From Trichopria drosophilae (taxonomy: Eukaryota; Arthropoda; Insecta; Hymenoptera; Diapriidae), in contig CM059587.1 of assembly GCA_030407085.1 (NCBI GenBank), positions 78,109,001 through 78,173,000 on the forward strand: a stretch of DNA of 64,000 bases, read 5' to 3'. Made by a program: the position numbers and the translations under genes. Of the stretch, positions 12,109 to 22,609 are shown piece by piece; the first letter of the stretch is position 1, and the number at the start of each line of letters is the position of its first letter. The notes below the pieces were generated by a model. It did not search any database and had not been told where the DNA came from. It worked only from the letters and a program-made list of their open reading frames with translations.

Positions 12109-12410
12109 CACTAGAGTCCGGTCTGTTTACCCATTCGGTTCCTCTCCTTCCCCTCCCGTTATATTTATCGAAAGAAGGGGAGCGCCGTTTATCCCACTCC
12201 CGTTATATTTATCGAAAGAAGGGGAGCGCCGTTTATCCCACTCCCTTCAGTCGCGTTATGTTTATGAGGTCATAGCAGGCCCTTCCTCAAGCGCCATCCC
12301 ACAAGGTGGGGGAAAAAGAGAGCGGAGGCAGATAAATATAACGAGACGGAATCGGACAAATACGTTGGGACGGAAATATAGCAAGACGCAATTATAGCGG
12401 GACTCTACTG
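12109..12410. mobile_element. TA-flanked MITE with CAG...CTG-like ends (pogo/Tc1-like)
   Basis: The right end reads ATAGCGGGACTCTACTG followed by TA at 12411-12412. Its complement, CAGTAGAGTCCCG, matches the left end CACTAGAGTCCGG at 12109 in 11 of 13 bases, and TA precedes it at 12107-12108. The start of the end sequence resembles insect pogo/Tigger-type terminal repeats. The body is C- and G-rich and holds an internal 44-bp tandem duplication. A long plus-strand frame (12002-12397) runs across the element boundary and is not a gene. Confidence 0.55.
12153..12240. repeat. Exact 44-bp tandem duplication
   Basis: Two identical 44-bp units lie at 12153-12196 and 12197-12240. Each starts CTCCCGTTATATTTATCG, and the first bases of a third unit follow at 12241. 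The exact identity points to a recent duplication inside the MITE. Confidence 0.9.
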
Positions 12411-12412
12411 TA

Positions 12413-12619
12413 AGCAGTTAGGCTAACTATCCAGTCGGTACATAAATTTTGTCAGACTTTTGAAATCACCATTATTGCCCTAAAATCCTCAGATACGTCT
12501 GAATCGGTATTGGAACCACCTAGTGACCGTAAGAGTTAATAATAGATCTCAACAGACGATATATAAAAAAAGTTGATTGTCACAAAAAATAAGTAGTTAG
12601 GCTGACTATCTAGTTGGTA
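12413..12619. repeat. Pair of diverged 28-bp direct repeats
   Basis: A 28-mer at 12413-12440, starting AGCAGTTAGGCTAACTATCC, recurs at 12592-12619 with four transitions. The intervening sequence is about 150 bp. The pair may be the remains of a tandem duplication. Confidence 0.6.
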
Positions 12620-12670
12620 TTCACTTAAAATTAAAATAGTGTCTTGATGTAATGAACTGGATATTTATAA

Positions 12671-12906
12671 ATAAAATAAATTATAAACAAAATGGCCATT
12701 CCAGTTCAGTATATTTGGCTAAAAACAATACAGGCCCAACGTTTCGACCTATCATCGAGGTCCTCATCAGGGGCATATAGGTCGATGAGCACGGTTTAAC
12801 ATGTACTTCAGCCCTTGATGAGGACCTCGATGATAGGTTGGGCCGGTATTGTTTTTCAACAAATATACTGAATTGAAATGGCCATTTTGTTTATAATTTA
12901 TTTTAT
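12671..12906. mobile_element. Long inverted-repeat element (hairpin MITE), about 236 bp
   Basis: A left arm at 12671-12775 pairs with a right arm at 12807-12906 at high identity. The arms begin ATAAAATAAATTATAAAC and include TGGCCATT and ATACTGAA segments and, near the loop, CATCGAGGTCCTCATCAGG. Only about 30 bases separate the arms. There is no coding capacity. Its transcript would fold into a hairpin of roughly 100 bp. Confidence 0.75.
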
Positions 12907-13265
12907 TTATTCACTTAAAATATCAGTTATCATATTGACATAATGCACTGTGCAACGAAGAAGCAAAATAAAAACTCCCTTCGCTCGGGAGTCGAACTCA
13001 CCGTGCGTCGTCGGCAATAGAGCCTGCTATTATCCTGCCCCAATATAGGGAGCAAAACAGTATTTTGGGCCCAGAGTGTTAGAGATTCATTTTGCTCCCT
13101 AGGGAGAGAAAGTGCCGTTTTGCTCCCGCGATATATTTCATATCTACAGTTTTTATTTAAAAATTAGAGAAATTTGACATTTTTGCTAAGGTTTAAGAGA
13201 CCTAGACATGGATTAAAATACTCTGCAGAAGACTAGTAAAATTTTGAAAAAGCATTTAAAGATTT

Positions 13266-14094
13266 TCGCTATTGCTGCATGACAATTCGCGGCACCTGGC
13301 ATCACCGTTGGTTGCTTCGCATGCGAACAATCGGTCTTCTCTTATCGTTAATGGCCTTTTGTCCGTCTATCCCTTTTTCCTCGTGGAGAGCCCGTAAACG
13401 TCACGAGGAGCGAGTGCTTTGAGAAAGGTACGGAGACACATATGCCGGTTGTGTTCTCTCGGCGTGGCACATGGAAACTCACATGCACAAACTCAAAGAC
13501 ACTCGTTCGGTACAGGTACGGTTGCGGCAGTTCGGTATAGTCGCGTACCAGACGGGTGGAGGTAGGGGGGGAGAGATGGCATAGGTGGCAGGCACCTTTC
13601 TCGCGACTGGTAAAAGAGGAGCCTGCGCCAGTGACGTCACTGGTTCACTCACGAGTGCCGCTATGGCCTCTCACTTCTCACTACGGCGACGGCGCTCGTC
13701 CCGTGTGGTACTCGCGGACGCTCGCGGTTACTCGGAATTTTGGGTCCCAAAATTTCTTTTTGTTTTGACGAATGTAATTCGGGGATCCCCCGTGCCACTT
13801 CCGGATTCGGTGTGACAAGTGTTGCGAAAACTGGTGTGCGACATTCGGGGAGGTGCAAAAAAAATGTTGTGAACGAGCGGAACTTGGAGCGCTCTTCTTT
13901 TTTTTTTTAACGGGAACTGTGCCGAAAATTTTGTTGGTGCGCGGTGCCGGCGATCGAACGTTCGATCACCTCGATCCCTCGCCACGGATAGAAAGAGAAA
14001 GAGTGTGACGATTTTTTTGGTTACCGGAGAGTTTTATGTGTGCCGTGCCAACTGGATAACGGATACGGATGGATTAGGCTCTCGCAGAAGAGAG
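13266..14094 (+). promoter_or_regulatory. CpG-rich island; candidate promoter and noncoding first exon
   Basis: This island is rich in G, C and CpG against very AT-rich flanks. An Inr-like GGCAGTTCGG lies near 13526. A good splice donor (GAGAG|GTAATG) ends the island at 14094/14095. Open frames on both strands (13556-13985) overlap each other and have no recognised domain, as expected for GC-rich noncoding DNA. Taken together this looks like a plus-strand promoter with a long 5' UTR exon, though a distal enhancer is possible. No TATA box stands out. Confidence 0.35.
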
Positions 14095-14100
14095 GTAATG

Positions 14101-15383
14101 GGCGCCTGCATTCTTCATTTCTATTGTTGCGAAAGTTTCAATTCAAGGAATATACTATTAACGAGTCCCAATCTAAACAGGTATCGTACGCGAAATTAGT
14201 TTTTATGTAACGTTTTTCGTGTAAGCCTAGTTGTCGGAAACGTATGTAACTCAATTTTTAGAACATCGTACTGTTATGCTAATTCTGGCCCATTTCTGGA
14301 ACAAGCTTAGATTTATAACTAATACATAAGTACAATATGGTGCAATTAGATTCGCATGATCGAATTGCTAAAAAATAAATGTTTTAGTGTCCATTAACTA
14401 AATGTGTACCAATGAACACTGGATTCATCCTTTAGCTCATCAGTAGTTTGGATAATAACTAGGCTGTAGTTTGCTATATCCGCTCCAGATATTTTGGGTT
14501 CGATGACCATTTTCTTCCGATTCATTTCGAGATTGTCGCTTTTTCCAAAAACCCACGCACCCGTCGAGTTTCATCTCGTATTGTCGGGTATTTGCAACGT
14601 GGGTCGCTGAGCAACCGAACTCGTCCGCCCACGAAATAGGGAAAGGTCGATAATGCTCTTCTACAGTTTCAAACTTTCAATAAATAAAAAGAAAGAACAA
14701 GACAGTGAAAAACATTTCTAATCCATTTACATCCCATAATCCTTACATAACTACTTATTGTTTCATATCCTTTTATTCACTAATTGAATTCATCAATAGT
14801 CAGACATCTGTATTATGTACAAAATGATGTTTTAGTTTTCATTTATTGTTCACAATGAAACCTGAAATTCGTAATAGTTCTAAAGGTGTATGTCATAATA
14901 TCTTTTTGTCCGAACAAATGGAAAACATCGTGTCGTAACAACTATCTCTGAAAAAGGCGATTGGGTCAAAGACATGCGCTGCAGATTTCGGGTTAAATTC
15001 AAACGTCACCGAAATATTTTCCTCGATTAATGAAGTAATATCATCGAAGTTATTACTTAATCTTTAATACAATGACCACGTGGTAGTCTATTATTTTATT
15101 CAATTTCAATAGGAAATTTTAGATCCGGTATGATTTTTAGAGGTTATGTCATACTCGTTGTCTACGATTTGTATATAATAAAACCCTTTTTTATTTTGAA
15201 ATATCAATTTTAGAAGGAGTGATATAACTTTTAATCAATTTTCATATTTGAAACAAAGGAATTACAAAAACATGTTGTAGAGGTCACTAGGTGTAATAAC
15301 ATGAACATAAATTTTATTTTTGATATTTTTTAAAATATATTTCAATAATATTATAATTTTGAGGTTAGGAGACATTTTTCTAG
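14101..15383. other. AT-rich noncoding DNA
   Basis: No gene is supported. A mildly GC-richer patch lies at 14480-14640. The rest is AT-rich with no recurring repeat recognised. Confidence 0.4.
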
Positions 15384-15466
15384 CATCAGAATTTAAGGTT
15401 AGGTCAGAATGCTATTACCCACGATCGAACGATAATATTTCACATCGAAACTGCAAACAAAAGAAG
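15384..15466 (+). other. Possible 83-nt internal exon
   Basis: The stretch lies between a T-rich acceptor (TTTTTCTAG ending at 15383) and a strong donor (AAGAAG|GTAAGA at 15466/15467). One of three frames is open throughout, reading SEFKVRSECYYPRSNDNISH and onward. It contains a TTAGG-like string. The splice-site context is the only real evidence, and such short open stretches often arise by chance. Confidence 0.15.
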
Positions 15467-15790
15467 GTAAGAATCGAAAGGGAAGCGTTCCATCGCCGTC
15501 GAAAATTGTGCGGTTTGCATTTCTCGCAATATAGACGATAGGTATTTGCGTAATAATCCTCTGTAAGATTTTATGCAACATCCATTGAATTTAATGACAG
15601 TTGGGGCTTTCTCCGTCTAGCAAAGAAGGTCTCGTCCTTTTGTCGTCTTTTCTTTGCCCCCCCTGTACATAGCGTTCCCGGCCGATCCTTAATTCGCCAG
15701 ATTCGCGGAATTTCTGTTCGAACCGGGATAATTCGTCTTCGTCCGAAGTCTTTTGCATAACTAACTACACAGATTCCAACAACAGGTGGT
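15467..15790. other. Moderately CpG-rich island
   Basis: GC and CpG content are raised relative to the flanks, with a C-run near 15657-15663. Frames on both strands are open but overlap and have no recognised domain. This is candidate regulatory DNA, or the downstream part of an exon-bearing island. Confidence 0.25.
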
Positions 15791-17591
15791 TGCTCTTCTA
15801 TGAGCCATATTATCAATGGCGAAGCTCTCTTACATTTTTCCATTTTTCAACGGTTTCTTATTCTTCTGTTTCTTACTTCACGCTTCATATTTTGGAACCT
15901 CTTATTACCTTCGGTCCAATGTTTCTGTTTGGATCGTTTACAGTTCCTTTTTCTTTTATTAATTCCCTCAAATTCTTTCTAATACGTAGCCAGATCTTTT
16001 TGGTTCGCTTTTATAATGAAAGTACACTAATTAGAAGATTACAAAACCGGAAATTACAATTACAAACAGAACATCACATTACTAAACTTACTTCGAGACA
16101 TAACCTCAAAATCTTTTTCATTGTATTATATTCGCATTTCACCTACAACAAAAGAAAATGTGAGGCATCTAGATTAAAATCGAAATTCGGATTATTAAGA
16201 ATCTTCGAAAGTCTATCTTCGACAAGGTCAACACGATGGAATAAGAAGAATGGATTTTCGGTGTAATCAGACAAACAATTGTATTGTAGTATTGCGCTCT
16301 CACTCGGTCGATAAGGATCTCAACTACTTTTCTTTTCTCAAAGCGTTGTAAAATTAAAAGAAAAGTTTTCTACTCGACTTCAGTAGCGTTTCATTTGTAT
16401 TATCATTGTGTTGTCGAGAAACAAATTAAATAATATCCATTATTCCGATTATTGGTCCGATTTTTACTTGTTAGCCTGATTAATACTACATTTCTATCGG
16501 ATAATGATAATTGTGTGTTAATAAGTTTTTTCTCATGCTGTTCTATTTAAGATTTATATTTTTCATACGTTCCGTTAACCAATCCCATTTGTTCTAAAAT
16601 TGAATTTTCTGATACAAAATTACTGAAAAACAAATCCTTAAAGTTGAAGATACTGAAAGTGCATAAAAAGACAACAAATGATAAAAAAGTCGAAAGCCAC
16701 TGAAGGTGACAAAAACAGCGAAGTTGATAAATTGACGATTAATTTAAACCAGTTTACCCTCAACAGGCACCGAGAATTAATTTATTAAAGTTGCATTTAC
16801 AATCACGAAAAATAATCCAAACTTTCACGCCATACTCTCGAATAAACCAATCACATTATTGTGAGCAAAAAGCATATTCCATTAGTTTATATACATATCA
16901 TAATTCATTTCGAACCAATACCAGATCAGCGACTGTATCCCAAAACTAGTTGAGAAAGCGGAAAATAATTTGTACAAACCATAAACTAGATCGAAAATTA
17001 AACTCGCACCGATCACAAAACTCCGTTATACAAACTTAGAGTTGGCAAAAAAAGTCTTCCCACTTAATTATTCGCATAATACTTCGTCACATCGATTATA
17101 TTTTATATATAGAGACCATTACTTAACATAAAACAGGTTAAGAAAGTCGATCTTTTCTCGCGAACTGGATTAATTCTAGATTTGTGTCGGTAGAAATTTT
17201 GCAATCGAAATTAAAAATGACAAGAAATCTGGTGTTTAATCCAACTTTCTCTGTACATTTTATTTTTAACAACGAGTTTTCGAAGTAAGATCCAGGGACC
17301 TTTCGTAAAATCCGGGAACTTTTTACGAAACCTGGAATGCAACAGGTTGCGTGGAAATCAAAATTATTTTCATACGCAGTCAAGCGTGCTTATAAATAAA
17401 TGAGTTTTGCAGCTGATAAAAATGGGATAGCATAGAAACGTCAACTTTGACACGTTCACTGGGTGGTTATTTACATAATTAATAAATACAATAAAAACGG
17501 TTGCATGAAATTATGTTGAGTGCAAAAATTCTTATACAGTGACTATCATAAACTCGTATATCGCGGATGTCTGATTTATATTTCATACTCT
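15791..17591. other. AT-rich noncoding DNA
   Basis: A plus-strand open frame at 15790-16266 is long (158 codons). It starts at TTG rather than ATG and is rich in Phe, Ser and Leu because the strand is T-rich. It has no recognised domain and I do not call it a gene. Nothing else stands out. Confidence 0.4.
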
Positions 17592-17815
17592 TTTAACCTA
17601 TTAACGATGGAGAACTGTTTTGTCATCTATAACATGAAATATGACACGAATCGCTAAGAAAACTTTTAGTTTGATCAAATGTTTTTGGGTTTCATCATTT
17701 TCAAAATGCAATGAGCAATAATGAAAGTGGCTATCGTTTTTTGGAGGTGCAGAATTCGAATTTGCAGTCAGGGCTTCGTAATACAAAATGGCAGATCCAA
17801 AATGCTGGCGAAAAT
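17592..17815 (+). repeat. Dispersed repeat with the ATGGC(G/A)GATCC unit, copy A
   Basis: A head like TTAACCTATTAACG at about 17595 is followed at 17736 by a tail unit. The unit starts GTTTTTTGGAGGTGC and carries the ATGGCAGATCCAAAATG motif at about 17784. The same head-then-tail order is seen in the copies at 24813 and 27047. Confidence 0.5.
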
Positions 17816-19944
17816 ATTGAAAAATGTCTGGAACTTGATGAAATTATCTGTAGACAGATTTTGGATCGTTTAATTCGATTCTGGTGTTAGATTTTCGAAA
17901 TAGAATTAAACGTAGTTACGCAATAATGCAAAGATTCGTTTTGATGCTCCTCTAAGGTTATTATAAGATCCCGCATGAGAACGTAAAATACGTAATCATG
18001 GATTTGTTAAAGTATGCAACTGACAATAAGTCGTTAGGAGCCTTTTAAAAAAGAATTAAAATCCCAATCCGTGTATTACACAGCAAAAACAGATCTCCAG
18101 AATTGTTAGGAAAACAAGTAACTTTTTGATAATTTTATATGAAAAATGTTTTGGAATATTCTTGAAAGTGAATTTGCCCATGTAATTTTAAGTATAAATA
18201 CAATGATAAAATTACGTTTGCGTCTATAAATTGATATACAAGTAAATCTACTACGTATAAAATATGAAATGGGGAATATGCCTTCACTAGTTTTGAACTA
18301 CTGAACTACATGACTAACTTTCACGGACTCTGGATAGACTTATATCAGCAATGGAGCAAGAATCAGTGGTTTTTCAAATGGTGTAAATGTAGTTTCTTTC
18401 ATGCGAGTACATTAAAAAGGAATATAAATCATAGATTGATTAATTACATAAAAATGTATGATATATTTTAATATTTATTCAAATTGAGTGTCAATATGTA
18501 GACCATCACGTATCATTCCAGATAACTCGCACAGCGTGTACTTATACCTTATTACAATCTCTAGAATTGTGAAAATGGAGAAGATAACGTATCATTAATC
18601 CCAAGTATAATATTTGTCACATGCAATTATTTTTGCTTAGACAACAAAGTATTCCACTAGAAAACGTGGTCTAGTATGTAAAATATATGATAGATTGTGT
18701 GCTAGGCGTGTAAAATGAAACCTTGTCTAGCAAAACTACATTGTAAAAGTTATTTATTTTCTAATGCGAGTAAATAATGTGTCATTTTGATGTCCGCAAG
18801 TTTGAAAGTTGAAACTGGAGATATTGAAAAAGAAGAATAACATTTTAATATCATACTATCGTATATTAATGTCTCAATTTGTTGAAACCGGAAAAATGAT
18901 TTTTGTTACCTACTTATTATCCTACTTGATCGTTAATTAGTAAAAGTGAAAATAATTTTTTAAAAATTCTGTATATTCATTTCCTATATTTGAACTGATT
19001 TAAAAATTTTTTTTTTCAATTATTCGGTTTCTTTGCATATAGAAAAATATTGTTTATTTTGCGATATAATTAAGAAAAAAGTGAAATAAAGTAATTAAAT
19101 TAATTAATCGTTTAATATGAAACAACACTAAAAATGTAATATTTTTTGTCATATTTAAAAACGAAATTGTGAAATGATAAATTATCAAAAATAATGACAA
19201 ATGAATAAAGTAAACGAAAATAACAGATTTAATTGATTAATGAAAACTAATTTCTCTTTGTGCTAAATAAATTCAATCATTTATGAATTCAGATATTATT
19301 TTTACTTACAGTATTCAATTTAGCCATGTAGTTCATATCTTTCTAATCGACTAGTTACTACTACCAGTTAATTAATTATTCGAGTTATTCGACTAGATGT
19401 GATCAATTTCACTTAATTTTTTTTACTTAAATCGTTTTCTTTTTCATTCGATGGAATTCAAATATATTTTTTACAGTATCTATCTATTTGTATTTATAAT
19501 ATTTACATTATTATTGTATAGATTTATTTAAATACTTTAGTGCAACCCTTCTTTCTTTTCCTTCTTTTCATTACGGAAATTAAAGGAATCAATTACATAA
19601 TTACATCAATTGGTTTGATTATATCATACACTTGGACTAAAACAGTAACATTAAGTTTCAGTTTTTATTCACTTAATTAAATATATAACACAAATTGTAT
19701 TGATTGGGATAAATCAATGCTAATGAAAATGATTTAAGTTTATTAAATTATGTCATTTTTGAGTTTTTCGAATTTTTCAATGATTTATCCCAATGATGCT
19801 AAAATATTCAACGAATTAACTGGATACAGTTGATAAAATCTGATTTTAACAATCCGCGAAAATCAGTATAATTCTAATATACTAATTGATCCATGTGTAA
19901 ATTTTGCGTTAATTCCAAGATATAAAATTGAGCAATTAAATTAT
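17816..19944. other. Very AT-rich noncoding DNA
   Basis: No gene is supported. The interval from 18900 to 19800 is among the most AT-rich in the window, with many ATTAATTA- and TTTAAT-type strings. Confidence 0.45.
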
Positions 19945-21180
19945 TTTTCTTTCATAAAAATCAACAATTTCATTGAAATCTTCGAATTATCAAAATGAAA
20001 TTAATCGATTTCTTTTAATTCACGTGAATTTAATATCTCATTCGTCAATCGAAATGTTTGATTTAAACAAAGGATTCGATTTATTTGAAATATTCAAACA
20101 AATCAAATAAATTTTATTCTGGGATTTCGTGGACATATTCCAATTATCGGATCACATTAAATAAGTAGGTTCAGTTCAAGCGAATTTGTTTTTGATTGCA
20201 AAACATAGTCGATTTTCGATTCAATCAAAAGATTCAGTTTATATCAATCATACAGAAAAATGGATTATACACTACAAATTTAGTCGATGAGTTTATTAAC
20301 TTATTAGTTTATCCGATAGATTCGTACAATTCGACAATTTCATGGAATGGATGGAATCATCAAATTCAAATGAATCGAATATTCGAATTATCCAAGAGAT
20401 TCGATTTATTTGAACCACTCAAAACAAATCGATTGAATAGTTGAAATTCAAGGATTCGATTTATTTGAATCATGGAGACAAAACAATTGAATTGTATTCC
20501 GGGATTCCATGTAATCATTCCAATAATCGAAAGTAGTTTCAATTCAAGTGCATTTTTATTCGATTCAATCGAAAGATTCAGTTTATTTTTATCATTTGGT
20601 AAGATTGATCATACAATTTAAATTTAGTCATTGAAGTATTGACTCAACAGATTAAATTCGTTCGTTCATCAAAAGATTGACTTGATTTGAGTCATTCAGG
20701 CAGCTCGATTAACTCATTCATATTTAGTAGTAGAGTCTTAGTTTCGTGCAAAAGAAAATCAAAATAATCGACTGGAGTTTTCAATTGTAGGACCCAGTCG
20801 GGTTTTGATTCAATCAAAAGATTCAATCTACTCCAATTATTCGGTAAGACCGATGGTGCAATTCAAATTTAGTGATTGAAATATTGACTCAACATATTAA
20901 ATTCGTTCGTTTATTAAATGATTGAGTTGATTTGAGTCATTCAGACATCGATTGAATCGTTCAAACTTTGTAATTAGTCAACGCGATACATTATACTCCA
21001 GGATTTCATGAAAATCAACAATTTCATTAAATGCTTCGAAGTGTCAAAATGAAAATAATCGATTGGTTTAATTCACACGAATACATCTCGTGCAAAATAC
21101 AATCGAAATGTACGATTCTGCCACAGGATTCGATTTATTTAAATCAATGTTATAATTCGATGGAGTTGTTGAAACATCGT
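19945..21180. repeat. Diverged complex tandem array (GATTCGATTTATTTGA words)
   Basis: Long phrases recur in order. A phrase like CAATCAAAAGATTCAGTTTAT occurs near 20225, 20570 and 20815. The words GGATTCGATTTATTTGA occur near 20070, 20440 and 21125. A CAACAATTTCATTRAA phrase followed by AATCGATT occurs near 19962 and again near 21007, about 1 kb apart. Units of roughly 250-350 bp within a longer period are suggested. Copies are well diverged, so this is an old array. It is dense in AATCGA/TCGATT strings and has no coding capacity. Confidence 0.6.
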
Positions 21181-21399
21181 CGAGCCGATCGAATCACCTG
21201 ACTCAATCGGTTCAATTGGTGATTGGTTTTAATAGTGATTCATTTTTTAGTCACCAATTTTGGTCATATTCTTTGTTTTCCATTTTTGATTTTCCAAAGT
21301 CAGATGAGTTCGTTGAACTACTCCAAACCTGGGATCGAAAGGGGAGTGAAATATGGGAACCGTTTCTCCTTATTTGTCCTCTCATGCAAATCTGCTGGT

Positions 21400-21720
21400 T
21401 CATCGATTGGACGCGATAGAGCCTCGTTCCGTCCCAATAAGCGGTGCGCGTAAGCGCTCTCTATAGTCTGTCATTTACGATCTATACCAGCTGCGTCGTC
21501 ACGGGTGATCGATACGCCACGAAACGAATCGTGGCCCAATTCGCATCGATCCGATAGATCGCGATCGAGATCGGATCCGGCCGATATCTCGATCGGGCGT
21601 GCACCAATGCAATTTGCAACACTCCTCCGCAGTTTTCTTCCGAAGTAGTTTAAGAAGCCTGCCCTATCGTTTTCTAGAAATCGTACTGGTGCCTTATCTC
21701 TTACTTGTGTAATTGTAAGT
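21400..21720. promoter_or_regulatory. CpG-rich island with many GATC/CGATCG words
   Basis: GC content rises sharply at about 21405-21690, with repeated GATCG and CGATC words near 21545-21600. A donor-like ATT|GTAAGTAC follows at 21716. It could be a promoter, an enhancer or a noncoding exon. No coding frame is supported. Confidence 0.3.
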
Positions 21721-22299
21721 ACTTAAGAAAAATTAAAGCTTTCTGTGACCTTTGGTTTTCTCTTTTCTCATGATCAATTTTTAAGGCTGGTACTTCGATA
21801 TTTAGAGTAATTGATGACATACCGTGTGTCGTTACTCCAAAAGGAGATAAAAAAGTGAAATTCCCATATTAATTATTAAAAATAAAATGTACTTTGTGGA
21901 CGTCCAATTCTGCGACAATCGCATGTACGACTAGCGTCGGAATGAAGAACTACATCAAACTCATTCATTTTATATTGTTTTATCTGTAAAATTTTACTAA
22001 GTCATTTAGTAACTCAGATTTATCAATAGAATTAGGGATTTCTTAATTATTAGTAACCAATTTCTTAATTGCTTGTTTTTTTACTACGATTAAGCAAATT
22101 TTGCTAATACTGACTTAGAAAGGAAATAATTGATACATAAATAATAATGATGTAGAAAAAATGAAAAAATATCGTTTTAAAAAATGACTAATATTGTCAC
22201 GAGCAACAATACAGACGTTCTATAATTTTTTCTTTTCTTAACTCTACTTTTATTTGGTAAATGACAAAGACATCCGTTTTTAAATAGCTAAAAAAAAAT

Positions 22300-22352
22300 G
22301 TGGCGCAGTGAAAGGCTCTTACCGCCGTCCTTCGGGACCGGAACTCCAAAAA
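22300..22352 (+). repeat. Possible tRNA-derived SINE remnant
   Basis: TGGCGCAGTGAAAGG resembles a tRNA A box. About 30 bases later, GGACCGGAACTCC is a poor match to a B box and is followed by an A-run. The patch is much more GC-rich than its flanks. There is no cloverleaf, so it is not a functional tRNA. Confidence 0.2.
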
Positions 22353-22571
22353 AGCCTAACAAAGAAATGTTTTGCATATTCAAAAAAATGTAATTTACAT
22401 ATCTTAAAAAAGTGAAAATTTAGCTGCATTTTTAATTAAAATAATTCCATCATACCGTTAGCTAGGAAGCGAGTTGTTCATTTATCAGGTAGCGACAAGA
22501 TCATCAATATTTCGAACGAAGCGTTGAAAATTACTGAAAAATTGCGATGACGTCATTTGTCGTTAACGTCC

Positions 22572-22609
22572 GACGCAAATTAACCATGAACGAGTACGTA
22601 ATTTGCGTC
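22572..22609. repeat. 11-bp perfect inverted repeat
   Basis: GACGCAAATTA at 22572-22582 is the exact complement of TAATTTGCGTC at 22599-22609, with a 16-base loop. It sits in a slightly GC-richer patch that also holds TGACGTCA. It may be a transcription-factor double site or a small hairpin. Confidence 0.45.

Noticed and set aside
12002..12397. Plus-strand open frame of 131 codons
   Set aside because: It crosses the boundary of a TA-flanked MITE and runs through an exact tandem duplication, so it is a by-product of repeat sequence.
12975..13035. tRNA-like B box on the minus strand (GAGTTCGACTCCC)
   Set aside because: The T stem does not pair, and no acceptor or anticodon arm folds. It is more likely part of a GC-rich repeat with GGGAGCAAAAC words.
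15790..16266. Plus-strand open frame of 158 codons
   Set aside because: It starts at TTG, its Phe/Ser/Leu-rich composition follows from a T-rich strand, and it has no domain or splice context.
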